From Chitinophagaceae bacterium (GTDB lineage Bacteria > Bacteroidota > Bacteroidia > Chitinophagales > Chitinophagaceae): a stretch of DNA of 6,240 nucleotides. Below are positions 5,705 to 6,240 of the stretch, piece by piece. Location: the NCBI GenBank assembly GCA_947442905.1, contig CANEWV010000108.1, positions 1 through 6,240 of the forward strand. Direction: 5' to 3'. Under the pieces are notes generated by a model that searched no databases, had not been told where the DNA came from, and saw nothing but the letters and a program-made list of their open reading frames with translations. The translations under genes were made by a program, and so were the position numbers. How positions within the stretch are numbered: position 1 is the stretch's first letter; the number at the start of each line of letters is the position of its first letter.

Positions 5705-6240
5705 ATGTCAAATTCATCTTTTCATGACAAACGCAGAGACTTTGTAAAACAAGGTTCGATGCTAGCAGGTGCTATTGCAGCTGCACCCATTATTTCTCGA
5801 GCTAACTTTTTTTCTGGTTCTGATGACGTTATCAAAGTAGCCGTTATTGGTTGCGGTGGACGCGGAACTGGTGCAGCGGTTCAGGCACTAATGAGCAAAC
5901 AAAATGTAAAAATTGTTGCGATGGCAGATGCTTTTAAAGACCGTTTAGATGAATGTTATAAAAATGTAGCTGATGAACTAGCTAACGCAGGCGCTGGCAC
6001 AAAGGGTACACTTGATGTTCCTGAAGAAAGAAAATTTGTTGGCTTTGACGGTTATTTAAAAGCAATACCACTTGCAGATGTTGTGATACTTGCAACCCCT
6101 CCGGGTTTTAGACCCATACATTTTGAAGAAGCTGTTAAGCAGGGCAAACATATATTTATGGAAAAGCCGGTAGCTACAGATCCTGCCGGTGTGCAAAGGG
6201 TTTTGGCTGCTGCTAAAATTGCGAAACAAAAAAAATTAAA
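5705..6240 (+). CDS. Tat-exported Gfo/Idh/MocA-family oxidoreductase, N-terminal part
   Basis: The first 178 codons are present; the C-terminal part lies beyond the right edge. The N-terminus carries a twin-arginine signal, DKRRDFVKQGSMLAGAIAAAP (residues 8-28), with RRxFxK and a mildly hydrophobic Ala/Gly-rich core, so the protein is folded with its cofactor in the cytoplasm and then exported. A Rossmann NAD(P)-binding domain follows: VIKVAVIGCGGRGTGAA (42-58), then VKIVAMADAF, VVILATPPGFRPIHF, and the family hallmark EKP (153-155, in HIFMEKPVATDP). The EKP lysine is part of the active site in Gfo/Idh/MocA enzymes, which oxidise or reduce sugars and cyclitols or act in sugar hydrolysis by an NAD-assisted mechanism. 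The substrate cannot be read from this half. The ATG start is 14 bases after the SUMF1 gene stop with an A-rich leader, so the two are probably co-transcribed. Confidence 0.93.
   Translation, partial: MSNSSFHDKRRDFVKQGSMLAGAIAAAPIISRANFFSGSDDVIKVAVIGCGGRGTGAAVQALMSKQNVKIVAMADAFKDRLDECYKNVADELANAGAGTKGTLDVPEERKFVGFDGYLKAIPLADVVILATPPGFRPIHFEEAVKQGKHIFMEKPVATDPAGVQRVLAAAKIAKQKKL

Overview
The window reads as a piece of a chromosome from an AT-rich Bacteroidota bacterium, probably a Chitinophagaceae- or Sphingobacteria-like member. The case rests on several points. Leaders are A/T-rich with no Shine-Dalgarno sequence, and one divergent intergenic region carries a good TAnnTTTG-type -7 box. The proteins are also typical of the phylum: a secreted cytochrome c/FG-GAP protein, an exported SUMF1-domain protein and a Tat-exported Gfo/Idh/MocA oxidoreductase. 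The taxonomic call is inference, since there is no rRNA or other marker gene here.

Layout. Positions 1-2228 are a minus-strand operon read right to left. It encodes an exported monoheme cytochrome c fused to an FG-GAP/VCBS propeller (2228-708), a small exported thioredoxin-fold protein without its CxxC cysteines (706-266), and a membrane-anchored alpha/beta hydrolase that runs off the left edge (260-1). A 59-bp divergent intergenic region (2229-2287) carries a perfect 9-bp-arm palindrome overlapping the predicted promoter. To its right a plus-strand SdpI/DUF1648-family membrane protein (2288-2941) converges, one base apart, on a minus-strand monofunctional peptidoglycan glycosyltransferase, mtgA (3632-2943). 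A second short divergent gap (3633-3682) separates mtgA from a plus-strand run: apbE-type FAD:protein FMN transferase (3683-4681), SUMF1-domain protein (4734-5690) and Gfo/Idh/MocA oxidoreductase (5705 to the right edge).

How they may work together. Every protein is predicted to be exported or membrane-anchored, so the window is largely a cell-envelope neighbourhood. The left operon looks like a periplasmic or surface redox/binding module. The middle holds cell-wall synthesis and a membrane protein of unknown role. The right run holds covalent flavinylation and a likely co-transcribed SUMF1-oxidoreductase pair. Two proteins (thioredoxin-like and SUMF1-like) keep their family fold signatures but lack both hallmark cysteines. 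Three consecutive genes (mtgA, apbE, SUMF1) appear to use GTG or TTG starts. I see no mobile element, CRISPR array, RNA gene or clear intrinsic terminator. No gene-free stretch exceeds about 60 bp.
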